Source: Martelella endophytica (lineage in GTDB: Bacteria > Pseudomonadota > Alphaproteobacteria > Rhizobiales > Rhizobiaceae). From it: a DNA stretch of 64,000 bases. The stretch is from the NCBI RefSeq assembly GCF_000960975.1, contig NZ_CP010803.1:1701944-1765943 (forward strand). Direction: 5' to 3'. Every line of letters starts with the position of its first letter. Positions within the stretch are counted from its first letter, which is position 1. Both the position numbers and the translations under genes were made by a program. Shown here one piece after another: positions 16,855 to 25,844 of the stretch. Below the pieces are notes generated by a model that saw nothing but the letters and a program-made list of their open reading frames with translations, was not told the DNA's origin and did not search any database.

Positions 16855-18288
16855 ATGTATCGCAGACAATTCATGCAGAGGCTCGCGCTTGGCGCGGCAG
16901 CCCTGGGCTCCGGCCTGCCTCTTTCCTGGGCCAACCCCGCGCGGGCGCAACAGAGGCCTATCGACCTTCAGATCACCAACCGTACGATCGAGGTGAACGG
17001 GCGGTCCGCCAGCGTCTTCGGCCTTACCGGACCTGACGGCAAACCCGGCCTCACCCTTGAGGCGGAAAACCCATTCGATGTCAGCCTTGCAAACAACAGC
17101 AGCGAAGCGACACTCGTGCACTGGCATGGCCTGACACCGCCATGGGAGATGGACGGCGTGCCCGATAATCCGGCGCCGATGATCGCGCCGGGGGAAGAAC
17201 GCCGCTACACTTTCCCGCTCGCCGCCGGCGGCACGCACTGGATGCATGCCCATACGCTTCAGGAACAGAACCTGCTGGCAGCGCCGCTGATTGTCCTTTC
17301 GGAAGAAGACAGAAAGGCGGATGTCCAGGATATCGTCGTCCTGCTCCACGACTTCTCGTTCCGCTCGCCCGAGGAACTGCTGGCCGACCTGACCAAAGGT
17401 GACGGCGGCCATGGAGCCATGATGGGCGGTCACACCATGATGATGCAGGGGCACAATATGTCTGGCATGGCGATGCCGGGAATGCAGATGGACCTGAACG
17501 ACATCGATTATGATGCCTACCTGGCCAATGACCGGACGCTCGACGATCCGGAGGTGTTTGCCGTCGACAAGGGCGGCCGGGTGCGCGTGCGCATCATCAA
17601 CGGCGCCACCGCCACCAATTTCACCATCGACACCGGCATGCTCCCCGGCCGCCTGGTGGCCGTCGATGGCCAGCCGGTCGAGCCCGTTTCCGGCGTCCGC
17701 TTCGGGATATCGATGGGGCAACGCATCGACATCGTGCTCGACGTTCCGGCCGAAGGCGGGGCCTTTCCGGTTCTGGCGTTGCGCGAAGGCGCGCGCGAGC
17801 GGACAGGCATCGTCCTGGCGACACGCGGGGCGGACGTCACCAGGGTTTCCGGCCTCGGGGAGGTAGACGGGCCGGTGCTGGACCTCTCGCTGGAGAGCCG
17901 GCTCCGCGGCCCCTCCGCCATGGAGACCGACCCCGCACCCCGTACCTATGACCTTGTCCTCTCCGGCAGCATGTCCGGCTATGACTGGCGGATCGGCGGC
18001 GCGGACCCGTTGCGCGCACGCCGGGGCGAACGCATACGGCTTGCCATGACCAACATGTCGATGATGGGGCACCCGATGCATCTGCACGGCCACCACTTCC
18101 AGGTCGTCGGCATCAATGGCCGGGCGATGGAGGGCGCGGTGCGCGACACCGTCTATGTGCCGCCGATGGCCAGGGTCGACATCGCCTTTGCCGCCGACAA
18201 TTCCGGCCGCTGGCCCTTCCACTGCCATCACCTCTATCATATGGCAAGTGGCATGATGGCCTATCTCGACTACGAAGGGGCGAGCTGA
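16855..18288 (+). CDS. multicopper oxidase, Tat-exported (copper detoxification)
   Basis: A 477-residue three-domain cupredoxin enzyme that probably oxidises Cu(I) in the periplasm, like CueO/CopA oxidases. The N-terminus has an RR motif (RRQFMQ, residues 3-8) and a hydrophobic stretch ending ARAQ, a Tat signal. The copper ligand blocks are all present: HWHG at 89-92, HWMHAH at 128-133, HPMHLHGH at 406-413 and HCHHLYHM at 456-463, with C457 as type 1 ligand. A Met/His-rich insert at about 186-212 (MMGGHTMMMQGHNM region) is typical for copper-tolerance oxidases. ATG is preceded by GGGAGACC. It follows the copper pump and small protein, likely as one operon. Confidence 0.93.
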   Translation: MYRRQFMQRLALGAAALGSGLPLSWANPARAQQRPIDLQITNRTIEVNGRSASVFGLTGPDGKPGLTLEAENPFDVSLANNSSEATLVHWHGLTPPWEMDGVPDNPAPMIAPGEERRYTFPLAAGGTHWMHAHTLQEQNLLAAPLIVLSEEDRKADVQDIVVLLHDFSFRSPEELLADLTKGDGGHGAMMGGHTMMMQGHNMSGMAMPGMQMDLNDIDYDAYLANDRTLDDPEVFAVDKGGRVRVRIINGATATNFTIDTGMLPGRLVAVDGQPVEPVSGVRFGISMGQRIDIVLDVPAEGGAFPVLALREGARERTGIVLATRGADVTRVSGLGEVDGPVLDLSLESRLRGPSAMETDPAPRTYDLVLSGSMSGYDWRIGGADPLRARRGERIRLAMTNMSMMGHPMHLHGHHFQVVGINGRAMEGAVRDTVYVPPMARVDIAFAADNSGRWPFHCHHLYHMASGMMAYLDYEGAS

Positions 18289-18538
18289 AGCGGTTCGGGC
18301 AGAGGTTCCAACGGGCGCTCCGGCAGATGGGGCGCTCAAACAATGCTGTCGCTGGCTGCGGCGCGCCATGGATCAGACTGCCCGCTTCCCCGCAGAGGCG
18401 GCGGGCGTCTTTTGCGAATGGTCGGTCGGAAAGCGACCGTGACTGTGGTAAAGACGCTGGCGCTGTGCTCAGGACGGCGCTTGCCACCCAGCTGAATGCC
18501 TTAGTAACGGTAGCGCCCGGTGCACGACCACATCCGCG

Positions 18539-18988
18539 TTGACCAGAAATGTGGATGCGTTGTTCTCACTAGCCGGGCTTTTCGCAATTGCGTTCGTCGC
18601 AGCCACAATCCTGCCTGCCCAGTCGGAAGCCGCCCTGGTCGGATTGCTGGTTCTCGGCAAGCAATCGCCTGTCCTGCTGATTGCCGTCGCGACGATCGGC
18701 AACGTGCTCGGCTCCGCCGTCAACTGGGCGCTCGGACGCTGGATCGAGCGGTTCCGGCAACGACGATGGTTCCCAGTCAGCGAAAAGGCTCTCGGTCGGG
18801 CGACAGGCTGGTACCATCGATGGGGGCGCTGGAGTCTTCTGCTCAGTTGGGCTCCGGTCGTCGGCGATGCCCTGACGATGGTCGCAGGCGTTCTCCGCGA
18901 ACCGATCTGGAGCTTCCTGGCGCTTGTGACGATCGCCAAGGCCGGCCGCTACATCCTGCTGTCGGTCATTGCATTGGGGGTGCTGTGA
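18539..18988 (+). CDS. YqaA-family (DedA-related) inner membrane protein
   Basis: A protein of about 145-149 residues with four hydrophobic segments. Landmarks of the YqaA/SNARE-associated family are visible: LPAQSEAALVGLL near residues 25-37, GNVLGSAVNWALGRW near 54-68, and RWGRWSLLLSWAPVVGDALTMVAGVLR near 94-120. The start is not clear: TTG at 18539 opens the frame, and GTG at 18551 gives the usual family length. It follows the copper oxidase by 250 bases that hold no visible gene. The molecular role of YqaA is not established; DedA relatives are lipid scramblases. Confidence 0.8.
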   Translation: MTRNVDALFSLAGLFAIAFVAATILPAQSEAALVGLLVLGKQSPVLLIAVATIGNVLGSAVNWALGRWIERFRQRRWFPVSEKALGRATGWYHRWGRWSLLLSWAPVVGDALTMVAGVLREPIWSFLALVTIAKAGRYILLSVIALGVL

Positions 18989-19182
18989 TGGGGAAATTCC
19001 GCCAGCACATCCTGCAACACAGCGGAACACCGACCCTGCCTTTACGACCGTATCAGGTCGTCTGAAAGCGCATTTGATCGAGCATCCTCTCTGCGTTTCC
19101 GCAGCTTCGACCTCGAAGCGGCGGGTTATTGAGCTTGGCGTACCACCGCATAGTCCCTCGTTCTGAGGTAGAGTTTGCTCAA

Positions 19183-19380
19183 TCATGTGCAGTGCGCCAT
19201 CAGGTCTCGCAAACGCGTGACGACGACAGCTGCCAGTAGCTCTTCTTTGGTTGCGAAATGTCGGAACACAGTGCCTTTCCCGACACCGGCGTGGCGGGCG
19301 ATCTCGGCGACGGAGACATCCACGCCTAGTTCCACGAAGGCCTCTTCGGCCGCCTTCAGCGGGGAGGCCTGGTTCTTCAC
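19183..19380 (-). pseudogene. truncated TetR-family regulator (DNA-binding domain only)
   Basis: A 65-residue frame that begins with a short leader and carries a complete TetR helix-turn-helix (VSVAEIARHAGVGKGTVFRHFATKEELL, residues about 23-50). It stops at TGA after DLMAHCT, without the 120-residue ligand-binding domain that TetR proteins have. No continuation is seen in the other frames. It is likely the leftover of a regulator broken by rearrangement; an expressed DNA-binding fragment is possible but unproven. It is divergent from the operon starting at 19481. Confidence 0.65.
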
Positions 19381-19480
19381 TCCATCTGAAGACTGACAGC
19401 AGGTTTCGACATTTTTCGCGCGTTTGAAGCCACCTGGAACACATGCTATGGCCCAAGCAGCATTCTAGAAGGCGGATTCG

Positions 19481-20179
19481 ATGAAGGCAGAAAGCCGTAT
19501 ATTGTCAGCAATTTATGCGACCTTGTTGCTGGTGATGGCAAGCTTTGGCAGCGGTTGTACCAATGCAGCCGAGCCTTCGCAGGCGCCTCCGCGATCACCA
19601 TCGGGCGAGGCCTATCTCGCTGCCGTCCAGGGAATGGGGCTGCAAACCGACATAACCTACAGTTCCGGTGAAAAGGAGGCGCCCGAGCTTCCCGACAGCC
19701 GGTCAGGCGACAATTTCAGCATCGGCAAGACAACAGGATGGGCGCTCCTGGCGTTTATGGTGCTGGCTTTGGCGGTTCTTGCCTACCGCTCCCGCAACAT
19801 GTTCGCCGAGCTTGCTGGTTCAAATGGGGGAAGAGTTCTGTCTGCGACGGCAGAGCCTGAGGAGGCAGCCCCAACCGCGATCGACCATGACCTTATCGAG
19901 CGGCTGCGAAGCGAACCGGATCACCGTGAAGGCCTGAGAGCCGTGCTTCAGCGTTTTCTCGCCCTCGCAGCGCAGGAAAACAGCATTCCGGTCAAGCGCA
20001 GCCTGACCACAAGGGAAATCATGCAACGCCTGCCCGGCAGTTTTACGCAGCGGGAGCAGCTTGAAACGCTGGCCATGGAAGTGGAGCGCGTCGTCTTCGG
20101 CGGCCACTCTATTGATCCCGAGCAGTATCAGCATTGCCTCGACCTTGCTGCGCCTTTCCTCAGGAGGGCCAGGTCATGA
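19481..20179 (+). CDS. DUF4129-type membrane lipoprotein, first gene of MoxR operon
   Basis: A 232-residue protein. Residues 1-26 look like a lipoprotein signal (hydrophobic core then GSGC, Cys26). A single membrane segment lies at 86-102 (WALLAFMVLALAVLAY). The C-terminal half, from RLRSEPDHREGLRAVLQRF to the end, matches the DUF4129 pattern: a helical domain with LTTREI and VERVVFGG. Function is not established; DUF4129 proteins are found next to MoxR/DUF58 pairs. The stop overlaps the next start (ATGA). No clear promoter box was identified in the 100 bases upstream. Confidence 0.75.
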   Translation: MKAESRILSAIYATLLLVMASFGSGCTNAAEPSQAPPRSPSGEAYLAAVQGMGLQTDITYSSGEKEAPELPDSRSGDNFSIGKTTGWALLAFMVLALAVLAYRSRNMFAELAGSNGGRVLSATAEPEEAAPTAIDHDLIERLRSEPDHREGLRAVLQRFLALAAQENSIPVKRSLTTREIMQRLPGSFTQREQLETLAMEVERVVFGGHSIDPEQYQHCLDLAAPFLRRARS

Positions 20180-21510
20180 GCGAGCGATCGCCCGCAGGCG
20201 CCAACGGAAACTCCCTCCCTGTCATCACGCTGTCCGTGATTGTGATTGCCGGGCTTGCCCTGCTGTACTTCTCATCGTCGAACCGTATTGAACGCAGTGC
20301 CATCGGCACAGACGGACTCGGGGTATGGCTTGAGGAACAGGGTGTCCCGGTGTTGAAGAGCGCGCCGGAAGAAACCGCCGGCGAAAAAACGCCGATCCTG
20401 CGTATTCTACCACTGTACGACACTGATCTCACAGTCGGGCGCCGGGAAACGGAAGCGCTGGAGGGAGATACCCCGCATACAACGCTTCGCAACCTGTCTC
20501 TTGAGACGTTTCGGGCCAAGATCGAAAGCGCGGACACGCTCGTTGTTCTGCCCAAATGGCGCAGCGATATGATAACCAGCGGGACTGCCGATCAGGGTGT
20601 CCTCATTCCACCGGGACAGATGACGATCTTCGGCATCTGGCGTGGCCCTTTGGTTGCCAGTGCCGGCGAGGATTTCGTACATTCGGCCATCACAGACGCG
20701 CAGACGGGCGACGCGTTTGAGGGCGAGGCAGCGCTGTATGCGCCGCGGGTGCTCAGTGATATCGTCGATGACGCCTGCATGCCCGTTCTGGCCCTTGACG
20801 GGCGCGGCACGCTTCTCGCCCGTTGCACCGACCTCTGGGGCGAAGGGGTGAGCTTTTATCTGCTGTCCGACCCCGATCTTGTGAACAATCACGGGCTTGC
20901 CAATGGCGACAATGCGCAACTTGCTTCCGTCATCATCAGGGGCTTCACCGAAGGGCGTCCGGCCTATATCGACACGACCACCTACGCCAATATTGCCGAT
21001 ACCAGCGGGCTTGACCCAAGGGAGCGCACGCTTGCTGATCTGGGCCGGTTCTTTGAATATCCGTTCTCGCTGTTCTGGCTTGGCGTTGTCATAGCGGCAG
21101 GGCTTGCTCTTTGGCGCGGAAGTTTCCGTTTCGGCTTGCCGATCGGCGAAGCGGGGTCTATCGATCTGGCATCCAAGGTGCGTACAATTGCGGCCTCAGC
21201 GCGGCTTTTGCGGCTGGCCGGCAGCCAGGACGATCTCGTTTCGGCCTATATCCGCGCCCGGATGGAAACACTGGATGGCATCGTGCTTGGCGCGTCGCGC
21301 CGCCCGATGACGGCAGACGAGATTGCCGTCGAAATCCTTCGCCGTGTGAGGCATCGCGCTCCCGAAACCGGCGAACGACTGGCAACAGCCTATGATCGGG
21401 CGGCAAGCCTCAACCGCGACACCCAGCAGCGCTTTTCAGCGCTGATCCCCTTTGAAAAAGCATTTCAGGAGACCCTCGATGCATTTGGATATGCTTCGCG
21501 ACCTTCGTGA
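20176..21510 (+). CDS. DUF4350-type membrane protein
   Basis: A 444-residue protein. One N-terminal membrane helix (residues about 16-32, ITLSVIVIAGLALLYFSS) is followed by a large soluble domain. Within it RSAIGTDGLGVWLEEQGVPVL and YLLSDPDLVNNHGLANGDNAQL are recognisable DUF4350 features, where the second resembles a glutamine-amidotransferase-like fold. A second hydrophobic segment lies near residues 295-310 and a helical C-terminal part follows. ATG 20176 overlaps the previous stop by four bases. The start codon of the next gene lies inside the end of this one, by 32 bases. The role is unknown; it probably assembles with the other operon products. Confidence 0.75.
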   Translation: MSERSPAGANGNSLPVITLSVIVIAGLALLYFSSSNRIERSAIGTDGLGVWLEEQGVPVLKSAPEETAGEKTPILRILPLYDTDLTVGRRETEALEGDTPHTTLRNLSLETFRAKIESADTLVVLPKWRSDMITSGTADQGVLIPPGQMTIFGIWRGPLVASAGEDFVHSAITDAQTGDAFEGEAALYAPRVLSDIVDDACMPVLALDGRGTLLARCTDLWGEGVSFYLLSDPDLVNNHGLANGDNAQLASVIIRGFTEGRPAYIDTTTYANIADTSGLDPRERTLADLGRFFEYPFSLFWLGVVIAAGLALWRGSFRFGLPIGEAGSIDLASKVRTIAASARLLRLAGSQDDLVSAYIRARMETLDGIVLGASRRPMTADEIAVEILRRVRHRAPETGERLATAYDRAASLNRDTQQRFSALIPFEKAFQETLDAFGYASRPS

Positions 21511-22435
21511 CCGGCTGACCGGTGAGATTGAGAAAGCGGTACAGGGACAGGAGGAGATTGTCGAACTCCTGCTGATTTCGCTGTTTGCGCGTGGTCACTG
21601 CTTGCTTGAAGGACCGCCCGGAACCGCCAAGACCCTGCTGGCGCGCAGCCTTGCCGCAGCGCTGAGCCTTGATTTCAAACGGATCCAGTTCACCCCGGAC
21701 CTGATGCCGGGGGATGTGACGGGCTCGAACATATTCGACTTCGATACCCGGCGTTTCGAGCTGGTCAAGGGGCCTATCTTCACGGATATCCTGCTGACGG
21801 ATGAGATCAACCGCGCGCCGCCGAAGACGCAGGCTGCGCTTCTGCAGGTCATGAGCGAACGTCAGGCGACGATTGACGGTGTTGATCATTCGGTTGGCGA
21901 CATTTTCTTCGTGATCGGCACGCAGAACCCGATCGAACAGCAGGGCACCTATCCCTTGCCGGAGGCCCAACTCGACCGATTCCTATTCAAGCTCGTTATT
22001 GATCATCCGGATGAGGCAGCGGAGTTCGAAATCCTCAAGCGCCACGCCAATCAGGGACTCGACGCGCACGCAAGGCAGGCGGCGATTGCGCCCGTGGCCG
22101 GGCTTGACGATATCCGCGCCGGACAGGCGGTGATCGACGAAATCCGACTGGATGAGACGATCCTGCGTTACGTTCTCGCCCTTGCGCGGGCAACGCGTGA
22201 GGATGGAGATATTGCCTACGGTGTGTCAACCCGCGCCGCCGATGCCCTGTGCGGCGCGGTCCGCGCCCGCGCAGCACTCGACGGACGCGATTATGCGCTT
22301 CCCGATGACGTCAAGAGCCTGTTCATTCCGGTCATGCGCCATCGCATCGTTCTGGGGCCGGCTGCCGAAATTGAAGGCCGCACCCCGCAGGCGGTTTTGG
22401 CGTCCATCCTCGACAGAACCGAAGCGCCCCGCTGA
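21479..22435 (+). CDS. MoxR-family AAA+ ATPase
   Basis: A 318-residue AAA+ chaperone-like ATPase. Walker A GPPGTAKT is at 45-52, Walker B LLTDEIN at 105-111, followed by [16 protein letters not shown], and sensor 1 GTQNP is near 151-155, all diagnostic of MoxR. MoxR proteins work with a VWA/DUF58 partner to activate or remodel client proteins; the DUF58 gene is next. ATG 21479 has CAGGAG at good spacing; the upstream ATG at 21452 has none. The coding region ends in ATGA-like overlap with the next gene. Confidence 0.95.
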   Translation: MHLDMLRDLRDRLTGEIEKAVQGQEEIVELLLISLFARGHCLLEGPPGTAKTLLARSLAAALSLDFKRIQFTPDLMPGDVTGSNIFDFDTRRFELVKGPIFTDILLTDEINRAPPKTQAALLQVMSERQATIDGVDHSVGDIFFVIGTQNPIEQQGTYPLPEAQLDRFLFKLVIDHPDEAAEFEILKRHANQGLDAHARQAAIAPVAGLDDIRAGQAVIDEIRLDETILRYVLALARATREDGDIAYGVSTRAADALCGAVRARAALDGRDYALPDDVKSLFIPVMRHRIVLGPAAEIEGRTPQAVLASILDRTEAPR

Positions 22436-23748
22436 TGCGTCCGTCTGTCCTGCTCCTGGTTCTGGCATGTGCTGTGGCGACACTGACCGTTGCAGTCCTG
22501 GCGATGCCGTCGGCTCCGGTTGAAATTGCCATCGTCACATGGCTGCTGCTTGGCGCCGCCGGCATCGTGGACTGGGTCTTCAGCCCCGGCGCCCGTCACT
22601 TCACGGTGGAGGTCAACGCGCCTGCTGAAATCTTTTCGGGCGAGGAAGGGATCGTCGCGCTTCGGCTGAAAAGCAGGGATGGCGTGCGGCCGGTTCCACA
22701 GGCCGCGGGCCGTTTGCGCTGGCCGGATGGGGTGGCGGGTCCTGTGGGCTTCATGCTTCTGCCCGAAAGCCGGGAAATCGCCTCTGTCGCTCTGCCCGCG
22801 CGCGGGCTGAGGAGAGGCAAGTGGAGGCTCCTGTCCGTCTCGACGCTGCGCAAGAGCCGTCTCGGCCTCCTCGATCTCATCGGCAATCATCCGCTCGATG
22901 TCGAGATTGCCGTCGTGCCGAATGTCCGCTCGATCACAGCGGGCGAAGTCGACACGCAACTGGCGGCGACGGAGTTTGGGGCGAAAGCCGCCAGTATCCA
23001 TGGCGAGGGCTCGGAGTTCCATCAGCTGCGTGAATTCGTTGCCGGAATGGATACCCGGATGATCGACTACAAGCGCAGCGCGCGCCATGGCGCACTGGTG
23101 GCACGCCAGATGCAGGCCGAACGCAACCACTCGATCGTGCTCGCGCTCGACAACGGCCATCTGATGCGCGAACCGATCAACGGGCTCGCCAAGATCGACC
23201 ACATGATCAACGCATCGCTGGCTCTAGCCTGGGCCGGCATCCAGAGCGGAGACAGGGTTGGTCTGTTCTCGTTCGATGCCCGCCCGCGTCTGTTCGTGCC
23301 GCCGATGGAGGGTCGTCGCGCCTTTGCGCAGATGCGCTCGCACACGGCGTCTCTGGAATACCGGCTTGTGGAGACCAACCATACTTTGGCGCTCAGCCAC
23401 CTGCATCAGCGCCTTTCACGGCGCAGTCTGGTGATCGTGTTCTCCGATTTCGTCGATACGACGACGGCTGAACTTCTGATTGAAAACATGCAGGTGCTGA
23501 ACAGGCATCATGTGGTCGTTTTCGTCAGCCTGCGGGACCCGCTTCTCGAAGCCTATCGCCGCAAACCGGTGAACAGTCTCAACATGGTCTCCGAGATTGT
23601 GGCTGCTGCAGACCTTGAGCGGGAGCGAAAGCGCGTGCTGGACAAGCTTTCCCGACTTGGCGTGTTCGTTATCGAGACTGCGCCCGGCGGGTTGCGGCCG
23701 GAGCTGATCTCGACTTATCTCTCCATCAGGTCCCGGGAGCTGATATGA
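22435..23748 (+). CDS. DUF58 (VWA-like) membrane protein
   Basis: A 437-residue protein with two closely spaced N-terminal membrane helices (residues about 4-46). The DUF58 core motif occurs near residues 195-225 as EGSEFHQLREF..GMDTRMIDYKRSAR. A downstream segment IVLALDNGHLM and later DRVGLFSFDARP suggest a von Willebrand factor A fold, although the usual DxSxS metal site is replaced by a DNG-type sequence. It is the expected partner of MoxR. The start shares one base with the MoxR stop. Confidence 0.88.
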   Translation: MRPSVLLLVLACAVATLTVAVLAMPSAPVEIAIVTWLLLGAAGIVDWVFSPGARHFTVEVNAPAEIFSGEEGIVALRLKSRDGVRPVPQAAGRLRWPDGVAGPVGFMLLPESREIASVALPARGLRRGKWRLLSVSTLRKSRLGLLDLIGNHPLDVEIAVVPNVRSITAGEVDTQLAATEFGAKAASIHGEGSEFHQLREFVAGMDTRMIDYKRSARHGALVARQMQAERNHSIVLALDNGHLMREPINGLAKIDHMINASLALAWAGIQSGDRVGLFSFDARPRLFVPPMEGRRAFAQMRSHTASLEYRLVETNHTLALSHLHQRLSRRSLVIVFSDFVDTTTAELLIENMQVLNRHHVVVFVSLRDPLLEAYRRKPVNSLNMVSEIVAAADLERERKRVLDKLSRLGVFVIETAPGGLRPELISTYLSIRSRELI

Positions 23749-24812
23749 AGACAACCGGCGAAACAATTCGTTCAAGTCGTTTTCGCATGGAGCGCGAAGG
23801 CGACTGGCTGCGATTGCAGGGCATTCTCGACCAGGCCGAAAGGCGCGGCATGAAAAGTCTCGCCTTCGAAGATGCCCGCGATCTCGTGACCCTTTACAGA
23901 CAAGCCGTGAATGCGCTTTCGGTGGCGCGCGAAATTTCTCTCGACAGCGCGATTGTGACCTATCTGGAGAGTTTGAGCGCACGGGCCTATCTGCTCGTCT
24001 ATGCGCCGCGCGCCAGCGTTCGAGGGGGAGTCTCCCGTTTCTTTCTTGCAGGCGCGCCTTTGGCTTTTCGGCGCTCCGGCCTTGAGCTCGTGATCGCCTT
24101 CGCTCTGATGGTGCTGGGCGGTGTTGCCGCTTTTGCGCTGATACGGACAGACCCGACCTGGTTTTATGCCTTTGTTCCGGAAGGGCTGGCCGCAGGGCGC
24201 GGGCCGCAGGCCAGTGCCGATGCGTTGCGCAGGGTCATTTACGATAGCGAGCCCGGCGCGCTCGACCAGCTCGGTGCGTTTGCGACCTATCTGTTTTCGC
24301 ATAACACGCGGGTCGCAATCTTCTCCTTCGTTCTCGGCATCATCGCCTGCATCCCCAGTGCACTGCTGATGCTCTACAATGGCAGCATCATCGGCGCGCT
24401 TGCGGCCATCTATGTCGAAAAGGATCTGGGACTGGACCTGTTTGCCTGGCTCTCGATCCACGGCGTCACAGAGCTTTCCGCAATCGCCGTTGCGACCGCG
24501 GGCGGGTTCCGGCTGGGGCGCGCTGTTCTGTTTCCCGCTGAGAAAACGCGCAAGGCCGCTCTTTCAGACGCCGCGCATGATGCGGTCAAGCTTGCTGTGC
24601 TGGCAGCCTTGATGCTTCTGGCAGCCGGGCTTCTGGAGGGCTTTGCCAGACAGCTCATAACTGCGCCGATGTGGCGGATCGTGATCGGTTGGGGCATCGG
24701 TGCCCTCTGGTTTACCTGGCTGCTCGGTGCTGGGCGGCAAGAAGGTGCGATCAGGAACCGTCCCGCAGTTGATGCCAGCACAGATAACGCGTTCCCGGAG
24801 TCGGCATCATGA
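23745..24812 (+). CDS. SpoIIM-family integral membrane protein
   Basis: A 355-residue membrane protein with a basic/acidic cytoplasmic N-terminus (about 100 residues) followed by at least five hydrophobic segments. It shows features of the stage II sporulation M (DUF95) family: NTRVAIFSFVLGIIACIPSALLMLYNG near residues 186-212, and IHGVTELSAIAVATAGGF near 238-255. The organism is no spore former, so the name is only a family label. ATG overlaps the DUF58 stop by four bases. SpoIIM-RDD pairs are often linked with MoxR-DUF58, suggesting a membrane complex. Confidence 0.85.
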   Translation: MKTTGETIRSSRFRMEREGDWLRLQGILDQAERRGMKSLAFEDARDLVTLYRQAVNALSVAREISLDSAIVTYLESLSARAYLLVYAPRASVRGGVSRFFLAGAPLAFRRSGLELVIAFALMVLGGVAAFALIRTDPTWFYAFVPEGLAAGRGPQASADALRRVIYDSEPGALDQLGAFATYLFSHNTRVAIFSFVLGIIACIPSALLMLYNGSIIGALAAIYVEKDLGLDLFAWLSIHGVTELSAIAVATAGGFRLGRAVLFPAEKTRKAALSDAAHDAVKLAVLAALMLLAAGLLEGFARQLITAPMWRIVIGWGIGALWFTWLLGAGRQEGAIRNRPAVDASTDNAFPESAS

Positions 24813-25747
24813 AGAACGAGGTCGCTGTCGAAAAGTCTGGCGTTGCCAGGGGAAAGCGCCGGGCGCGAACACACCGAAAAGCGGCTGGCAGGATTCTATC
24901 CATTACCCCGCCCGAGGGCGTGCCGTTTGATCTCAATATTGCCAGCTTTTACGCGCGGGCAGGCGCTCAGATCATCGACATCATCATCACGGTGGTGGCC
25001 AGCCTGCTGGTGCTGATGGCAGTGGGACTGACAGGATCGGTGGATTTTCAGACGGCCCAGGCGATCGCATCGCTGATCTTCCTGTTCATCGGAACGCCCT
25101 ACTATATCATCGCCGAACTGCTAGCCAACGGGCGCACGCCAGGAAAGAAGCTGCTTGGCATTCGCGCGGTCGCCGTCGAGGGTAGCGGGCTTTCTGTCCA
25201 TCAGATCATCGTGAGGAACCTGCTCAAGGAAATCGAAATCTTCACGCCGATCCTTCTCCTGCTCACGGCCTCGCCCGATAATCTGCTCGTCCCGCTTTTG
25301 GCACTGATATGGCTGATTGTCGTGATAATCTTTCCCGCCTTTACCACCCATAGCCAGCGCATCGGCGATCTGATCGCCGGCACGACAGTCATTGCAGCCC
25401 CCTCCGCGGCACTTCTGCCCGATCTTGCCAGCACAGCCGCGACGCAAGCAAGGGAACGTTTTGTTTTCACACCGGCACAGATGGACCTCTATGGCGCTTA
25501 CGAATTGCAGGTTCTGGAGAGTTTGCTGCGCGGCGAAAGAAACGAAATGAACCGCCCGCGATTTTCCGACGTCACCATGCGTATCTGCAAGAAGATTGGC
25601 TACGAAGAGGCCATTCGACCTCATGAGGAAGAAGAGTTCCTGCAAGCTTTCTATATCGCCCAAAGGGGATATCTCGAACAGAAGAAGCTGTTTGGTGACG
25701 CGCGTGCCGATAAGCATTACGGGGCCTCTGGCGTCGATGCGGGCTAG
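24809..25747 (+). CDS. RDD-family membrane protein
   Basis: A 312-residue protein. The RDD domain covers about residues 32-200: FYARAGAQIIDIIIT near 43-57 carries the conserved Arg and Asp. A second signature, NGRTPGKKLLGIRAV, is near 108-122, and two to three further hydrophobic segments follow. The soluble C-terminal part, from about residue 220, is extra relative to minimal RDD proteins. It is the last gene of the coupled six-gene unit; ATG overlaps the previous stop by four bases. Function unknown; some RDD proteins act as ion antiporters. Confidence 0.85.
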   Translation: MKNEVAVEKSGVARGKRRARTHRKAAGRILSITPPEGVPFDLNIASFYARAGAQIIDIIITVVASLLVLMAVGLTGSVDFQTAQAIASLIFLFIGTPYYIIAELLANGRTPGKKLLGIRAVAVEGSGLSVHQIIVRNLLKEIEIFTPILLLLTASPDNLLVPLLALIWLIVVIIFPAFTTHSQRIGDLIAGTTVIAAPSAALLPDLASTAATQARERFVFTPAQMDLYGAYELQVLESLLRGERNEMNRPRFSDVTMRICKKIGYEEAIRPHEEEEFLQAFYIAQRGYLEQKKLFGDARADKHYGASGVDAG

Positions 25748-25844
25748 CCGTGCTTTTGCTTTGAAACTATAGACTTTTCGGTCTCATGGGTTAGTAAGCG
25801 CGAAATTTCCTATGTCAGGCGATTCTGAAGGAGCAGACCATAAA

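Noticed and set aside
16705..18369. A 554-codon open frame on the minus strand
   Set aside because: It lies antisense to the multicopper oxidase, whose copper sites are all intact; the frame is a by-product of high-GC codon use.
18989..19065. A 25-codon frame starting in the stop of the YqaA-type gene (MGKFRQHILQHSG)
   Set aside because: Too short and without similarity; no reason beyond the overlapping ATG.
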